DNA of 64,000 nucleotides, taken from FACHB-T130 sp042747725. GTDB taxonomy: Bacteria; Cyanobacteriota; Cyanobacteriia; Cyanobacteriales; FACHB-T130. This document shows positions 52,392 to 61,437 of the stretch, one piece after another. Below the pieces are notes generated by a model, which saw only the letters and a program-made list of their open reading frames with translations, was not told the origin of the DNA and did no database searches. The stretch is from positions 1 through 64,000 of the forward strand of contig NZ_JBHZGO010000030.1 of NCBI RefSeq assembly GCF_042747725.1, read 5' to 3'. The position numbers were made by a program, and so were the translations under genes. The first letter of the stretch is position 1. Each line of letters begins with the position of its first letter.

Positions 52392-54098
52392 GTGACCAGT
52401 GCTGCCTACTGCATTAATCCCGATTGTTCGCGTCCCTATCCCCAACCTTGGGGAAACAAATTTTGCAACTGTTGTGGGGCACCGCTACAGCTGAACAATC
52501 GCTATATTCCTCTACAGACTCTAGGATCTGGGGGGTTCGCTGCCATTTATACAGTCTGGGATTTGCAGTTGGCAACAGACCGGGTGCTGAAGGTATTGCT
52601 GGAATCTTCATCGAAGGCGCAGGAACTGTTTGAGCAAGAAGCATCTGTTTTAGCAAGTCTGGATCATCCGGGTGTCCCTAGCGTCGAGCCTGATAGCTAT
52701 TTCGTGGTGAATTTGGGTCATCCCTCTTACCGGCGTCTGCCTTGTCTGGTAATGGAAAAAATCAACGGTCAGACATTGCAGGATATCCTAGATCGCCACT
52801 ATCCTCAAGGGTGTCCGGAGTCGCTGGTGACGAATTGGCTGGAGCAAGCGCTCGATATTTTACAAGAGTTGCACCGGCGGCAGATTATTCACCGAGATAT
52901 TAAACCCTCCAACTTGATGCTGCGCCAAGAAACCGGGCAACTGGTGGCGATTGATTTTGGCGGGGCGAAACAGATAGGCACTGTCCAAGTGGGTCAAGAG
53001 GCAAGTTCAACGCGGTTGATTTCTCCCGGATACAGTCCGCCAGAGCAGATTTCTGGTGGTGCTGTGGGACCGGCGGCAGATTTCTATGCGTTGGGTCAAA
53101 CGATGATTCACTTGCTCACGGGTCGATATCCCCCGGAGTTGGAAGATCCAGCGACCGGAGAGTTACGGTGGCGTCATTGCGTCCCAGTGAGTCCCGCCTT
53201 CGCCGATTTGCTGGATGATATGGTGCAGGCTGATGTGCGCCAGCGACCGGCAACGGCTGTGGAAATTCAGCGGCGTCTGGGTGGGGATTCTTCAATGAAG
53301 ACGAGAACCAGTCAGATTCCGCAGTCTTTCTCGGATGCGATCGCTACCATCGCTCTCAATAGTCTGAAGCTGTTGTGGGTAGCGATCGCATCTATTGTGA
53401 CGCTAGTCGGTCAAACGACTCTTTTCGTTGTTCGAGCGATCGCTAAAGTTGTGACAGCTAGCCTGGATACGCTTTGGGAGATGCTTGTCGGCGGAATTGG
53501 TGCCAGCGTATTTACCATAACTGGATTTTTGTTAGCTTATTTTTCCCCACTGGGCGATCGCGTTAACGCTTTTTTCTTCCACGTTCTGCCCCAGATTAAT
53601 TCCAGTATCCAAACGCCAGTGGGGGCGCAAATTCTTCTGTTTGCCGCCGCTGGGTGGGGAACAGCTTGGGGTTTGACTGAGGCAGGAGGTTTTGGTCAGC
53701 GCAAGCGTCGTTTGGTAGCTGGATTGATGGGCGTTTTCGGCTATGGGCTGGGGTGGTTGGTTTGGCAAGCAGCAACGCCTCAGGCATCGCTGCTGCCTTT
53801 GCTGGGATTTCTGGCAGTTGCAGTTGGTCCTCTCACCCTCGGTCTTGGTTTGCCGAGTCATCAACTGGTTCACGCCGTTGTTGCCGCAGCTGGCACGGCG
53901 GGCTTTTTTGTCAGTCTGGCAGCATTGGCTTTGCCTCCCGATTTTTTGTTGCATCTGTTCTCTTTTTCTCAACCTAGCGGGCAGATTTTCTTATACTGCC
54001 TTGGTTTTTTCAGTCTCTTGGGTGTCACCATTGCCTTCTGGCTGGGCGTGAGTTACTACTTGGTTGTGCCTTTTCTGCGTTGGTTGGGTTGGCGTTAA
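52392..54098 (+). CDS. Membrane Ser/Thr protein kinase with zinc-ribbon N-terminus
   Basis: A 568-residue protein starting at GTG 52392. A zinc-ribbon-like C7...C12...C25-x2-C28 cluster (AYCINPDCSRP ... FCNCCGAP) precedes a Hanks-type kinase domain: glycine loop LGSGGFAAIYTV, the ATP-binding lysine in RVLKVL, catalytic HRDIKPSNLML near residue 167, metal-binding IDFGGAK and SPGYSPPEQ. After about residue 300 come four or five hydrophobic segments (VAIASIVTLVGQTTLFVV, ..., FLYCLGFFSLLGVTIAFWLGV). The target is unknown. The N-terminal zinc ribbon with a membrane tail is a layout typical of cyanobacterial kinases. Confidence 0.87.
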   Translation: MTSAAYCINPDCSRPYPQPWGNKFCNCCGAPLQLNNRYIPLQTLGSGGFAAIYTVWDLQLATDRVLKVLLESSSKAQELFEQEASVLASLDHPGVPSVEPDSYFVVNLGHPSYRRLPCLVMEKINGQTLQDILDRHYPQGCPESLVTNWLEQALDILQELHRRQIIHRDIKPSNLMLRQETGQLVAIDFGGAKQIGTVQVGQEASSTRLISPGYSPPEQISGGAVGPAADFYALGQTMIHLLTGRYPPELEDPATGELRWRHCVPVSPAFADLLDDMVQADVRQRPATAVEIQRRLGGDSSMKTRTSQIPQSFSDAIATIALNSLKLLWVAIASIVTLVGQTTLFVVRAIAKVVTASLDTLWEMLVGGIGASVFTITGFLLAYFSPLGDRVNAFFFHVLPQINSSIQTPVGAQILLFAAAGWGTAWGLTEAGGFGQRKRRLVAGLMGVFGYGLGWLVWQAATPQASLLPLLGFLAVAVGPLTLGLGLPSHQLVHAVVAAAGTAGFFVSLAALALPPDFLLHLFSFSQPSGQIFLYCLGFFSLLGVTIAFWLGVSYYLVVPFLRWLGWR

Positions 54099-54181
54099 CG
54101 GCGTGTCGCCTCCTAAATCCCCGGAATTCGCGATCGCGCCTTGGAAGCACTACTTCAGCAGACAGATTTAATTAGTAACTG

Positions 54182-54859
54182 ATGATAAAAAAACTTTCCC
54201 TATTGGCAATGGTTCTGATGTTGGGTGCTTGTACTTCTACAACGAATTCCAACCAATCCACAGCGACAAATTCCCCAACTCCATCAACAGTGGCTGAGTT
54301 ACCAGATTTGCAGTGTCAAGGCGAAGTCCCGCCACCTGTAAAAGCCACGTTAGGCGAACACCGCCTCGCCAATGAATCCGATTTTGTGCCGTCAATTCGC
54401 AACTTTAAGTCTAGTGAAACTCCGAACAAGAAGTTTACTTGCAGCATCTTCTCGGCTGATTTTAATCAAGATGGTTTGAAAGACTATGCCATGTTGTTAG
54501 TGGCTGAAGAAACGGCTGACTTCCGGTTTCAAGTCGCGCTGAATCAAGGCAATGAAAAGTTTGCGCGATCGCTCGTGAAAGATTACAAGCGCACCACGAA
54601 GCCAGAAGCCGGTGTAATTTACACTTCAATGGACTTCAAACCCGCAGGAGAAAAAGGTTTAGCTAACCGCAAATATAGTCCTTTGAAGTCGGAATCGCCA
54701 GAAGAAAAAACCTATATCAATACACCAGCGATTGAATTGTGGAAAGTTAGTAAGACCGATGAACCACCCAAACAATTAGATGTAGATTCTCTCGCTTACT
54801 GTTCTGAGGCTTTATACTTAGTAGATGGCAAACAAAAGACTTTTGCAGTCTGCGATTAA
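54182..54859 (+). CDS. Lipoprotein, unknown
   Basis: A 225-residue protein with a lipoprotein signal, MIKKLSLLAMVLMLGAC, lipidated at Cys17, then a Ser/Thr/Asn-rich linker. The folded part includes SADFNQDGLKDYAMLLVAEE, which is an FG-GAP-like Asp-rich calcium-loop motif (D-F-N-Q-D-G-L-x-D). I do not recognise a named family. It follows the kinase gene by about 80 bases. Confidence 0.72.
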   Translation: MIKKLSLLAMVLMLGACTSTTNSNQSTATNSPTPSTVAELPDLQCQGEVPPPVKATLGEHRLANESDFVPSIRNFKSSETPNKKFTCSIFSADFNQDGLKDYAMLLVAEETADFRFQVALNQGNEKFARSLVKDYKRTTKPEAGVIYTSMDFKPAGEKGLANRKYSPLKSESPEEKTYINTPAIELWKVSKTDEPPKQLDVDSLAYCSEALYLVDGKQKTFAVCD

Positions 54860-54866
54860 AAATCTG

Positions 54867-54936
54867 TGTAGGTAGGGTTGTTGCCTCTCACCCAAACCGA
54901 AAAGTTGGGTTTCGCTACCACTCAACTCTACCTACA
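54867..54936. repeat. Imperfect inverted repeat related to the 8993 hairpin
   Basis: TGTAGGTAGGGTTGTTGCC at the left and ...CAACTCTACCTACA at the right are complementary with mismatches, and the middle CCCAAACC/GTTGGGTTTCG shares text with the perfect 30-bp repeat at 8993. It follows the lipoprotein stop and could terminate it. Confidence 0.6.
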
Positions 54937-54996
54937 AATTATAATATTTATCTCCACCTACGTATCATAGAGTTAGTAGTCCAGGGGAAATCTGTC

Positions 54997-55695
54997 ATGT
55001 TAGAGTACAAGTCACCAAAATATTTTCCTTCTTCCGAAGAACTACTCGACTCTGACGAAACACCTGTGGATAATGAACTGCAAGATTTAATTCCCGGTTT
55101 GCTGAAAGCTATACTAGCTATGGCTTGGCCAAATCGCATGGATTGGTTCTTTGGCGTTGACATGGGGATTTACTACGATCCTGACAAACCAGCCATCGTA
55201 CCAGATGGATTTCTTAGCTTAGGAGTCGAGCGGTTTTTTGACGAAGAACTGCGCTTAAGTTATGCGATTTGGGAAGAAGAATGCGTCCCCGCTATGGTGT
55301 TGGAGGTTGTCTCCCAAACTTATCGGAAAGAATACAGCCAAAAAAAGCTAGATTATGCGAATTTAGGGGTGTTGTACTACGTAATTTATTCTTCCCGTCG
55401 TCGCAGAAAGCCGCATTTGGAAGTGCATCGCTTGGTTGATGGTGAATATGTGTTGCAGCCAGGAAATCCGGTTTGGCTACCAGAAATTGGATTGGCGATT
55501 GGCGCAGAACGGGGAATTTATCAAGGAATAACGCGGGAGTGGTTGTACTGGTACGATGATCTTGGGCAAAGATTCTTAACACCAGAAGAACGCGCCCAAG
55601 TTGCCGAACAACAAGCACAAGTTGCCGAACAACGCGCCCAACGTTTGGCGGAACAACTTCGTGCTATGGGGTTAGATCCAGATTCTTTAGTTTAA
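54997..55695 (+). CDS. Uma2 family (PD-(D/E)XK-like) protein
   Basis: A 232-residue member of the Uma2 (DUF820) family, greatly expanded in cyanobacteria. The fold markers are PDGFLSLGV near residue 69, the predicted active-site strand PAMVLEVVSQTYRKEYSQKKLDYANLGV with Glu before V-S and Lys further on, and YYVIYSS. The C-terminus is a coiled coil with three near-identical Q-V-A-E-Q-x-A units ending AEQLRAMGLDPDSL, as usual. Predicted nuclease function is by fold only. Confidence 0.88.
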   Translation: MLEYKSPKYFPSSEELLDSDETPVDNELQDLIPGLLKAILAMAWPNRMDWFFGVDMGIYYDPDKPAIVPDGFLSLGVERFFDEELRLSYAIWEEECVPAMVLEVVSQTYRKEYSQKKLDYANLGVLYYVIYSSRRRRKPHLEVHRLVDGEYVLQPGNPVWLPEIGLAIGAERGIYQGITREWLYWYDDLGQRFLTPEERAQVAEQQAQVAEQRAQRLAEQLRAMGLDPDSLV

Positions 55696-56035
55696 ATTAA
55701 GCTATTGGAGATTCTCTTAATTTGCGCGATCGCTTCCGGCGATTAAAGTTTTGTCAGTCAATCAGATCCCAGGGTTATTAGGGATAAAAACCAAGTAATT
55801 TTTAAATTTATTTTGCGTTAGATTTATATGCACTAATTAAGTTAGCGTAAATAAACCGAATATCTAGAAAGAAAGCCGGGTTTTCTAAAAAAATGGGTTT
55901 CTTAAGACAAATCTATTGGTTACAGCTAATGTTATAGGTTTGTGTCTTCTTGATAGCGATCGCTTCTGTTCGGCAACATCCCAGAAAAATAAAAAGGGGG
56001 TGAACTAAGGCTGTAGTGCGAGTTAACATAACTTT
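55696..56035. other. Spacer between Uma2 gene and M20 peptidase
   Basis: AT-rich, with an imperfect hairpin of the AAGAAAGCCGGGTTTTCT / AGAAACCC type near 55868-55905 and one HIP1 site. No gene is seen. Confidence 0.4.
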
Positions 56036-57214
56036 ATGCTGAACCGTATTAAAGACATTGCTGAAAAACTAGCGCCTCGCCTGATTGAAATCCGACGACA
56101 TATCCACGCTCACCCAGAACTAAGCGGTCAAGAATACCAAACTGCTGCCTATGTTGCTGGCGTACTGTCTTCCTGTGGGCTTCACGCGCAAGAAGCAGTG
56201 GGTAAAACTGGCGTAGTTGGAGAATTAAAAGGACAAGGCATCGATGAGCGACTGCTGGCAATTCGTACTGATATGGATGCTTTGCCCATTGCAGAACGCA
56301 CCAGTTTAGATTATGCCTCGCGTCTTCCGGGAATTATGCACGCCTGCGGTCACGATGTCCACACCACAGTGGGTTTAGGCACGGCGATGGTACTATCCCA
56401 GCTAGGAGAAACCTTGCCGGGAAATGTGCGCTTTCTGTTCCAGCCAGCCGAGGAAATAGCCCAAGGAGCTGGGTGGATGGTTGCAGATGGGGTGATGGAT
56501 AATGTCAGCGCGATTATGAGCGTTCACGTTTTCCCTTCTATTCCGGCGGGATCGGTGGGAATTCGTTACGGTGCTTTGACAGCAGCCGCAGACGATCTGG
56601 AAATTATTATTACAGGCGAATCTGGGCACGGGGCGCGTCCTCATGAGGCAGTTGATGCAATTTGGATTGCGGCGCAAGCGATCGCCTCTCTTCAGCAAGC
56701 GATTAGCCGGACACAGAACCCGTTGCGTCCGGTCGTGCTAACGATTGGTAAAATCGAGGGTGGACGCGCCCCAAATGTGATTGCCGATCATGTGCGATTA
56801 TTGGGAACTGTGCGATCGCTGCATCCGGAAACTTATGCCAGCTTACCCCAGTGGATCGAGCAGATTGTCTGCAATATCTGTAAAACTTACGGTGCTGGCT
56901 GCGAAGTCAACTATCGCCGGGGAGTCCCTTCTGTGCAAAATGACTCAGCGCTGACTCAGCTGGTGGAAACAGCTGCCAAAGAAGCGTGGGGAAGCGATCG
57001 CGTCCAAATTTTGCTGGAACCCTCTCTCGGTGCGGAAGACTTTTCGATGTACTTGGAACACGCTCCTGGTACGATGTTCCGGCTGGGCGTGGGATACCCG
57101 GACAGAAAAAACTACCCGCTGCACCATCCCCAATTTGAGGTGGATGAATCTGCCATTATTATCGGCGTCGTCACCCTCGCCCATGCTGTCTGTAAATATT
57201 GGCACCATCGCTAA
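56036..57214 (+). CDS. M20 family metallopeptidase / amidohydrolase
   Basis: A 392-residue two-zinc enzyme of the M20D group (hippurate hydrolase, N-acyl-amino acid or IAA-amino acid hydrolase-like). The markers are RRHIHAHPELSGQE, RTDMDALPI, MHACGHDVHTTVGLG with metal ligands Cys, His, Asp, FLFQPAEEIAQGAG with the catalytic glutamate, the lid-domain GESGHGARPHEAVDAI and GAEDFSMYLEHAPGTMFRLGV. It removes acyl groups from amino acids or small peptides; the exact substrate is not deducible. No operon partner is evident except the small gene at 57316. Confidence 0.9.
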   Translation: MLNRIKDIAEKLAPRLIEIRRHIHAHPELSGQEYQTAAYVAGVLSSCGLHAQEAVGKTGVVGELKGQGIDERLLAIRTDMDALPIAERTSLDYASRLPGIMHACGHDVHTTVGLGTAMVLSQLGETLPGNVRFLFQPAEEIAQGAGWMVADGVMDNVSAIMSVHVFPSIPAGSVGIRYGALTAAADDLEIIITGESGHGARPHEAVDAIWIAAQAIASLQQAISRTQNPLRPVVLTIGKIEGGRAPNVIADHVRLLGTVRSLHPETYASLPQWIEQIVCNICKTYGAGCEVNYRRGVPSVQNDSALTQLVETAAKEAWGSDRVQILLEPSLGAEDFSMYLEHAPGTMFRLGVGYPDRKNYPLHHPQFEVDESAIIIGVVTLAHAVCKYWHHR

Positions 57215-57315
57215 AAGCATTTGAATTCCCTCGATTTTCTAACTCCAGAAGGATTAGTCTCTGGAGCAAATCTCAGTATGCTGCAAATAATACAACTAAA
57301 GAAACAAAACTACTT

Positions 57316-57570
57316 ATGACCTCACCCACACCTCTCAAAGGTTTAGAGCTGGTTGATTGTGCTAAAGCAAATGCAAAACAGGGAGTTGAAACTGCGGCTC
57401 ATCTGTCTGGCTATGGTGAGGATTTAGGCACCTTTAAGCGAGAACTGAAGAAAGCTTGTGACGATATGGGCGTCACTTTTCATGAGTTGAGTGATTTGAT
57501 TACCGATCAAGACGCCTTAATGAGTATGGAAGGGGAAATTGTTGCTCCAGATACAGCAACAGAATTGTAG
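57316..57570 (+). CDS. Small unknown soluble protein
   Basis: Eighty-four residues from ATG 57316 (MTSPTPLKGLELVDCAKANA). The frame is open upstream into the M20 gene but the N-terminal text there is not protein-like. The product is helical and acidic (SGYGEDLGTFKRELKKACDDMGVTFHELSDLI), ending in DTATEL. I recall similar short cyanobacterial proteins but cannot name a family. Confidence 0.62.
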   Translation: MTSPTPLKGLELVDCAKANAKQGVETAAHLSGYGEDLGTFKRELKKACDDMGVTFHELSDLITDQDALMSMEGEIVAPDTATEL

Positions 57571-57792
57571 AAGCGAAAAGTTATCCGAAACGTTTAATTC
57601 CACGCATATCAAATCCGTTTGAATAGCCATCATTTGGAACCTCATCCCCAAACCCTCTTTGCCAGCGGCGAGGTGCAGTTCTATGCGCTTCCGGCACGCT
57701 AAGCGAACGGGAAGGCGCTGGTTCAGCAAGCGGATTTGATCTCACCTACTGATGACTTGCCGATCTTGCTGACACCCATTTACTCGCTACTT

Positions 57793-59184
57793 CTACAACT
57801 TCAAAATTAGCCGCGCCAAATTAAAGTAAATCAGCACGCCCAATACATCAACCGCCGTTGTAATAAACGGCGCTGACATCAAAGCCGGGTCTAACCCGAC
57901 GGCGCGGAAGATGAACGGAAGACCGGAACCAGCAATCGATGCCAAAATCGAGATAGCCACCAAACTAATCCCCACAGCAAGCGAGACTGCCCAATCTCCA
58001 TTCAGGAGCCAGAAAGCCCATAACGTTGCCACAGTGCCTAACATCACTCCCAGGAGTGCCCCAGCGATCGCTTCTCGCACCACCACCTGTACTGGCCCCA
58101 TTTCTCGAAGTTCTTCGGTATTCAAGCCCCTAATCACCACTGTCGATGATTGAGAACCTACATTGCCGCCAGTGCCAGTTAGCAAGGGAATAAACGCCGC
58201 CAGCGACACCACCTGCCTAAGAATTTCCTCTTCCGCTTTGATAATCGTGCCAGTGACAGTATTGGTCAGTAGCAAAACGAACAACCAGACTACGCGCTTG
58301 CGAGCCACCGTGAGTAAATCCGTTTGGAAATAATTGTCGCCCCCCGACTGGAGACCGCCCTGTTTGTAAATATCCTCCGTCGTTTCTTGTTCTATGATGT
58401 CAATCACGTCATCAACGGTGACAATGCCCACCAAACGTTTCTCCCGGTCTACCACCGGGACGGCGAGAAAGTCATAGCGCCCGATCAGCCGCGCCACTTC
58501 TTCCTGGTCATCGCTGGTATAAACGCACACCACATCGCGGGTCATAATTTCCCCAATCTTCTGATCGGGATGAGCGATTACCAAGTCGCGTAAGGATAAA
58601 ATGCCTGTCAAGTGACGGGCGGCATCCGTAATATAAAGGTAATAAATAATCTCCGTGGCATGGGCTAAACTGCGAATTCGCTCCAGCGTTTGCGCCACCG
58701 TCATGTTTTCTTTCAAAGAGATATACTCTGGTGTCATCAGTCGTCCAGCAGTACCCGCCTCGTAACCCAACAACTGCGCTGTCGCTTGGCGTTCGGCGGG
58801 GCTGAGCTGTTCGAGCAGACGACGGACAACTGTAGCGGGCAGCTCATCAAATAGTCGTGCCCGGTCATCTGGCGACATTTTATCAACAATGTCCAGAACT
58901 TCCTGCCGCCGGAATTCCTCGATTAGCGCCTGCTGCACGCTGGAGTCGAGATATTCATAAACTTCGATCGCCTCATCTTTGGAGAGCAAACGAAAGGCGA
59001 TAGCTTGCATCGCCTCTGGCAACCCTTCAATTGCTTCTGCAATGTCCGCTGGTTGCACCGGCACAAGTATCGATTTTGCCCCCTGAAGGTCTTCCGCCTC
59101 AAGCAGCATTTGCAGCTGCGTTCGGACGAGCTGCCGGAGTTCACTGCGCGAGACTGTCTGGAAGGGAGTATTGGTGTCAGTCAA
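57793..59184 (-). CDS. mgtE: Magnesium transporter MgtE
   Basis: A 463-residue MgtE channel. The N-terminal superhelical domain contains the P-A-D-I-A-E-A-I and MSPDDRARLFDELPATVV repeats, two CBS domains (residues about 140-265, with MTPEYISLKENMTVAQTLERI and IMTRDVVCVYTSDDQEEVA) sense magnesium, and five membrane helices end it, with the selectivity region PLLTGTGGNVGSQSSTVVIRGL. Intracellular Mg2+ closes the channel. Length and order are normal. It is a single-gene unit. Confidence 0.95.
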   Translation of the reverse strand: MTDTNTPFQTVSRSELRQLVRTQLQMLLEAEDLQGAKSILVPVQPADIAEAIEGLPEAMQAIAFRLLSKDEAIEVYEYLDSSVQQALIEEFRRQEVLDIVDKMSPDDRARLFDELPATVVRRLLEQLSPAERQATAQLLGYEAGTAGRLMTPEYISLKENMTVAQTLERIRSLAHATEIIYYLYITDAARHLTGILSLRDLVIAHPDQKIGEIMTRDVVCVYTSDDQEEVARLIGRYDFLAVPVVDREKRLVGIVTVDDVIDIIEQETTEDIYKQGGLQSGGDNYFQTDLLTVARKRVVWLFVLLLTNTVTGTIIKAEEEILRQVVSLAAFIPLLTGTGGNVGSQSSTVVIRGLNTEELREMGPVQVVVREAIAGALLGVMLGTVATLWAFWLLNGDWAVSLAVGISLVAISILASIAGSGLPFIFRAVGLDPALMSAPFITTAVDVLGVLIYFNLARLILKL

Positions 59185-59401
59185 AGTAGACCCTCTTAAT
59201 CCAGTGTTAAGTTTGTTGCTGCTTTTAGTCTAAAGGGCATTGGTACGGATATTTTTGCGCGATTTAGGAGTAAATGCAGCACAAATGGGAGCCAACCGCC
59301 CCATTTAATCAATCGTTGATATTTTTCCTGTACCAGTCTAGTCTCCAAGTATCTAGAACTGAAGACTCTGGGGATGGCGTTTAGCAGTCATGGTGTTTTT
59401 T

Positions 59402-59800
59402 CTACCTCCCGAACCGAGCTAGAAGCGTGCCTAGCTGAACGCTGATAATTCCGAGTATGGCGCTCGCTGCCCAGTAAATACCGACGGCGGCATAACTGCG
59501 ATCGCGCAGTAGAGTATATGTTTCTAAGCCATAAGTTGAGAAAGTTGTGTAAGCTCCTAAAAAGCCAGTCGTCACCATCAACCGCACATCAAGGGGAATA
59601 TTCGCCACCCGTTCTAAGGTCAGAGTGACAAAAAAACCCATACCAAAGCAACCCGTAAGGTTGATAAAAAAGGTGCCGTAGGGAAAACTGGTGCCGAAGC
59701 GTTGGGCAAACCAGAGGGTGAGATAGTAACGACTCAATGCTCCGGCGATCGCTCCTAAACTGATGGCAATGGGATGACGAATCGCGGGGTCTTGCAGCAT
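59402..59800 (-). CDS. crcB: Fluoride channel CrcB/FluC
   Basis: A 132-residue four-helix membrane protein. GAIAGALSRYYL, GTFFINLTGCFGMGFF and GFLGAYTTFSTYGLE are the three signature stretches, containing the Asn in the N-L-x-G element and the Phe/Thr/Ser residues of the fluoride path. It works as a dual-topology dimer that expels fluoride. I looked for the fluoride riboswitch upstream (59801-59950) and did not see its conserved core. Confidence 0.93.
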   Translation of the reverse strand: MLQDPAIRHPIAISLGAIAGALSRYYLTLWFAQRFGTSFPYGTFFINLTGCFGMGFFVTLTLERVANIPLDVRLMVTTGFLGAYTTFSTYGLETYTLLRDRSYAAVGIYWAASAILGIISVQLGTLLARFGR

Positions 59801-60014
59801 CTAACTTGAAAATTGGACTCTCAGACTGAGGGAATCAAGGGTCTCAAATCCAGCGGTTTCTCATAGCAGGTCAGGTTGCTTAACCTCTACCTTCGCTGTC
59901 GCGTTCTCCCCCACAACCCTCTGAGATTATACCGATAGACTGAAGAAAATATACTAGGATCATTAATAAATATTTATTACTCAAATTTTGGCTGCTATTA
60001 GATAGGGAATTTTT

Positions 60015-61136
60015 ATGAAAATTGCCACTCACAACAGATTGCTTGTCGCGGCTGCTAGCCTCCTGTTTGGATTAGCGATCGCTCCAATTTCTGGATGTGA
60101 AGCAATATCAACTTTTCGGACTTCTCAAATAAATTCTGATGCAACTGGGAAAGCCCATAATCCGCAAATAGCTATCCCGCTTAAATTTAGCTGGGCTGAT
60201 TCATTTTCAGAAGAGCTAGCAGCGGTCAAAATAGACGGCAAATGGGGCTATCTTGATCAGAATGGCAACTTCGCAATCAAACCGCAATTTGATAATGCCG
60301 AGTCTTTTTTCCAAGGGCTAGCGCCAGTCAAAATGGAGAACAAGTGGGGCTATATCGACAAAAGTGGCAACTTGGTAATTAAATCACAATTTGATTTAGT
60401 TAAGGCTTTTTCTCAAGGGCTGGCAGCGGTAAAGATAGATGACAAGTGGGGATATATCGATAAGAGTGGCAACTTTATAATTAAACCACAATTTGATGAA
60501 GCTAAAGCTTTTTATATTAGCGATCGCAGTGCGTCTGCCCTAGAGCTTGCGGCGGTAGAAATCGGGAAAAAGTGGGGCTATATCGACAAGAAAGGCAACT
60601 TCGTCATTCAGCCCCAATTTGATGAAGCTGAATCTTTTTCGATTAGCGATCGCAGTGCGTCAGCCCTAGGACTTGCGCCGGTCAAAAAAGACAACAAATG
60701 GGGCTATATCGATAATCGGGGCGACGTTATCATTCCGTTGGAGTTTGATGAAGCTAAGTTTTTTTCTGAAGGACTAGCCGTGATATCCAGTAATAATAAA
60801 TGGGGCTATCTTGACAAAACGGGAGATATTGTCATTCTACTGCAATTTGATTGGGCTGGGGACTTTTCCCAAGGACTGGCAGGGATAGCGATAGACAATA
60901 AGGTGGGCTATATTGATCGGGCAAGCAATGTTGTCATTCCCCCACAATTTGATAACATTTATAACTTTTCCGAAGACCTAGCAGCAGTAAAGAATGGCGA
61001 CAAATGGGGCTATATCAATAAGAGTGGCAAATTCGTAATTAAGCCCCAATTTGATAGCGCTCGATCTTTTTCGCAAGGGCTATCAAAAGTCAAAGTTGGT
61101 AATAAGTATGGCTATATCCGTAATCCTCTCCAATGA
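60015..61136 (+). CDS. WG-repeat lipoprotein
   Basis: A 373-residue protein with a lipoprotein signal (hydrophobic 9-27 then I-S-G-Cys28). From residue about 52 it consists of eight full WG repeats of 34 residues plus a partial one, consensus K-W-G-Y-I-D-K-S-G-N-x-V-I-K-P-Q-F-D-x-A-x-x-F-S-x-G-L-A-x-V. Units 3 and 4 carry an identical extra ISDRSASAL segment, coded by DNA containing the HIP1 octamer. WG repeats are beta modules of unknown ligand. No partner gene is seen. Confidence 0.85.
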   Translation: MKIATHNRLLVAAASLLFGLAIAPISGCEAISTFRTSQINSDATGKAHNPQIAIPLKFSWADSFSEELAAVKIDGKWGYLDQNGNFAIKPQFDNAESFFQGLAPVKMENKWGYIDKSGNLVIKSQFDLVKAFSQGLAAVKIDDKWGYIDKSGNFIIKPQFDEAKAFYISDRSASALELAAVEIGKKWGYIDKKGNFVIQPQFDEAESFSISDRSASALGLAPVKKDNKWGYIDNRGDVIIPLEFDEAKFFSEGLAVISSNNKWGYLDKTGDIVILLQFDWAGDFSQGLAGIAIDNKVGYIDRASNVVIPPQFDNIYNFSEDLAAVKNGDKWGYINKSGKFVIKPQFDSARSFSQGLSKVKVGNKYGYIRNPLQ

Positions 61137-61174
61137 GTCCTCCTACTCTGAAAAATAGAGGAAAATTGAGAGTC

Positions 61175-61332
61175 TCACATCTTGCACCTGGCGGTTGAAA
61201 CCGCAGCTACACAAACTCGCACCTGCCGCCTACGCAGGTTACAAAACCCTTGATTTGCGGTAAGCCAAGGTCGGCGGACTTGGAATGCAATAGCCCCAGA
61301 ATTCCATTCTCAGGGCTTGGTGCAAGATGTGA
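61175..61332. mobile_element. 158-bp MITE-like repeat, intact copy
   Basis: Bounded by perfect 14-bp inverted ends TCACATCTTGCACC (61175-61188) and GGTGCAAGATGTGA (61319-61332). It contains GAAACCGCAGCTACACAAAC, GCAGGTTACAAAACCC and AGAATTCCATTCT, shared in reverse orientation with 6250-6384. No coding capacity. Nothing else is seen in 61137-61437. Confidence 0.75.
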
Positions 61333-61437
61333 TGAGTCTAACTAGCGGTAGCGGAGACTTCAGGAGAGTGAAGCGAGAGTCGGGTGGGTATTGTCCCGAC
61401 TGTTGCTGCCTTTATCGGTGTGTATCTGCGAGAAAAC

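Noticed and set aside
59801..59950. Fluoride riboswitch upstream of crcB
   Set aside because: The conserved riboswitch core could not be found in this region on the crcB strand.
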